In this document: in pieces, positions 50,756 to 51,193 of the stretch
Layout of the letters: each line of letters starts with the position of its first letter
Position numbering within the stretch: the first letter of the stretch is position 1
Source of the DNA: an uncultured beta proteobacterium
Lineage (GTDB): Bacteria > Pseudomonadota > Gammaproteobacteria > Burkholderiales > Burkholderiaceae_B
Reading direction: 5' to 3'
Length of the DNA stretch: 51,193 bases
Assembly (NCBI GenBank): GCA_903821335.1
Contig: CAIJKV010000276.1
Coordinates: 1-51,193 of the forward strand
The notes under the pieces: model-generated
Databases searched by the model: none
What the model was told of the DNA's origin: nothing
Seen by the model: the letters and a program-made list of their open reading frames with translations, nothing else
Translations under genes and position numbers: made by a program

Positions 50756-51010
50756 TTACTGAACCCTGACCCCGATATTGCCGCCCGCCAGCACCTGCCC
50801 ACTGCGTGCCTCAGCCGTCACGCCTGCGTAGGCAGAGGCGTTATCCGCAAACTTCACTGTGCCGTACATACCGGCTTGTACGAACGCAGCACCGGCGCTT
50901 GGCGTGTTGATCATAGTTATCCTGCCGGCAAGCGATGCGTTGAGTTGCGGGTTGAGTACGTTGGTTGAATCCATACCCATCTCTACGTTATATCGGTGCG
51001 CGTGGGTCAC
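50756..51010 (-). pseudogene. fragment resembling the end of an autotransporter barrel
   Basis: An 84-codon frame whose final 40 residues (SAGAAFVQAGMYGTVKF, then NASAYAGVTAEARSGQVLAGGNIGVRVQ) look like the last beta-strands of a type V autotransporter barrel, such as the Bordetella type. The upstream passenger and most of the barrel are missing. The frame ends in Gln instead of the usual aromatic residue of outer-membrane proteins. It is therefore most likely a remnant. The upstream part (MTHAHRYNVEMGMDSTNVLNPQL) has no clear counterpart. Confidence in the family is moderate because the fragment is short. Confidence 0.45.
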
Positions 51011-51109
51011 GAACTTCTAAATAATCGTTGTGCCGAGTTTCTTAGGTAGAATATATGGCATCTCGCTCGACCCCTGAATCGTCCTAAACGGATAAGTGCG
51101 AAGTGAAAA

Positions 51110-51193
51110 GTGGCGAACGAATCTCATCCCATCGCAATCTCGGGCGCAAATCACAATATTCATGAATCTGATATTGCTGCTGAGCTTGTCATC
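51110..51193 (+). CDS. possible start of a gene leaving the window
   Basis: From a GTG at 51110 a frame stays open for 28 codons to the right edge, reading ANESHPIAISGANHNIHESD and then IAAELVI. An in-frame stop lies 3 bases before the GTG codon's preceding triplet, so this is the first possible start. The product is not recognised, and the ribosome-site evidence is weak (purine-rich GAAGTGAAAA upstream). It may equally be chance. Confidence 0.25.
   Translation, partial: MANESHPIAISGANHNIHESDIAAELVI

Overview
The window is a largely housekeeping stretch of a betaproteobacterial chromosome. Protein families, gene order (gatCAB divergent from mreBCD-mrdA-rodA; hemA-prfA-prmC-grxD; metX-metW-ampG; atpIBEFHAGDC near hemE and priA) and the moderately high G+C suggest Burkholderiales, most likely Alcaligenaceae (Bordetella/Achromobacter relatives). 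This placement is inference from gene content only; no rRNA or marker phylogeny was available.

Layout, left to right. 1-3.0 kb: a periplasmic general L-amino-acid binding protein (minus), then divergent ftsE-ftsX, closed by a terminator. 3.0-7.9 kb: a giant fused indolepyruvate:ferredoxin oxidoreductase (minus), divergent from mutY. 7.9-13.6 kb: the rod-shape operon mreB-mreC-mreD-mrdA-rodA (minus). 13.8-17.1 kb: gatC-gatA-gatB (plus), the tRNA amidotransferase. 17.2-22.1 kb: pyrE/xth divergent pair, then metX-metW-ampG (minus) with a probable SAM-II type riboswitch directly upstream of metX. 22.3-24.8 kb: an orphan 76-residue LuxR-type HTH protein, a small lipoprotein, gshA and tRNA-Arg(CCG). 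25.0-28.3 kb: a membrane-anchored cytochrome c, a 3-hydroxyacyl-CoA dehydrogenase and an NAD(P)H-hydrate dehydratase. 28.3-33.9 kb: rep and priA (replication restart), an A+T-rich 333-bp gap with a perfect DnaA box, and hemE. 34-42.5 kb: a degenerate receiver/Fis-HTH regulator and the complete F1Fo ATP synthase operon atpIBEFHAGDC. 42.7-46.4 kb: an enoyl-CoA hydratase divergent from an M61 peptidase plus selU/mnmH. 46.5-50.1 kb: hemA-prfA-prmC-grxD (minus). 50.3-51.2 kb: tRNA-Phe(GAA) with a strong terminator, then a gene-poor segment holding a fragment resembling the end of an autotransporter barrel and possibly the start of a gene that leaves the window.

Functional themes are cell shape and division (mre/mrd/rod, ftsEX, muropeptide recycling by ampG), translation (gatCAB, prfA/prmC, selU, two tRNAs), tetrapyrrole synthesis (hemA, hemE), sulfur and redox metabolism (metX/metW, gshA, grxD), replication and repair (mutY, xth, rep, priA) and energy conversion (ATP synthase, cytochrome c). 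I found no insertion sequence, prophage, CRISPR array or recognisable defence system. The least ordinary elements are the riboswitch before metX, the orphan LuxR HTH gene, the pseudo-receiver regulator with its upstream inverted repeat, the DnaA-box gap before priA, and the decayed segment after tRNA-Phe.
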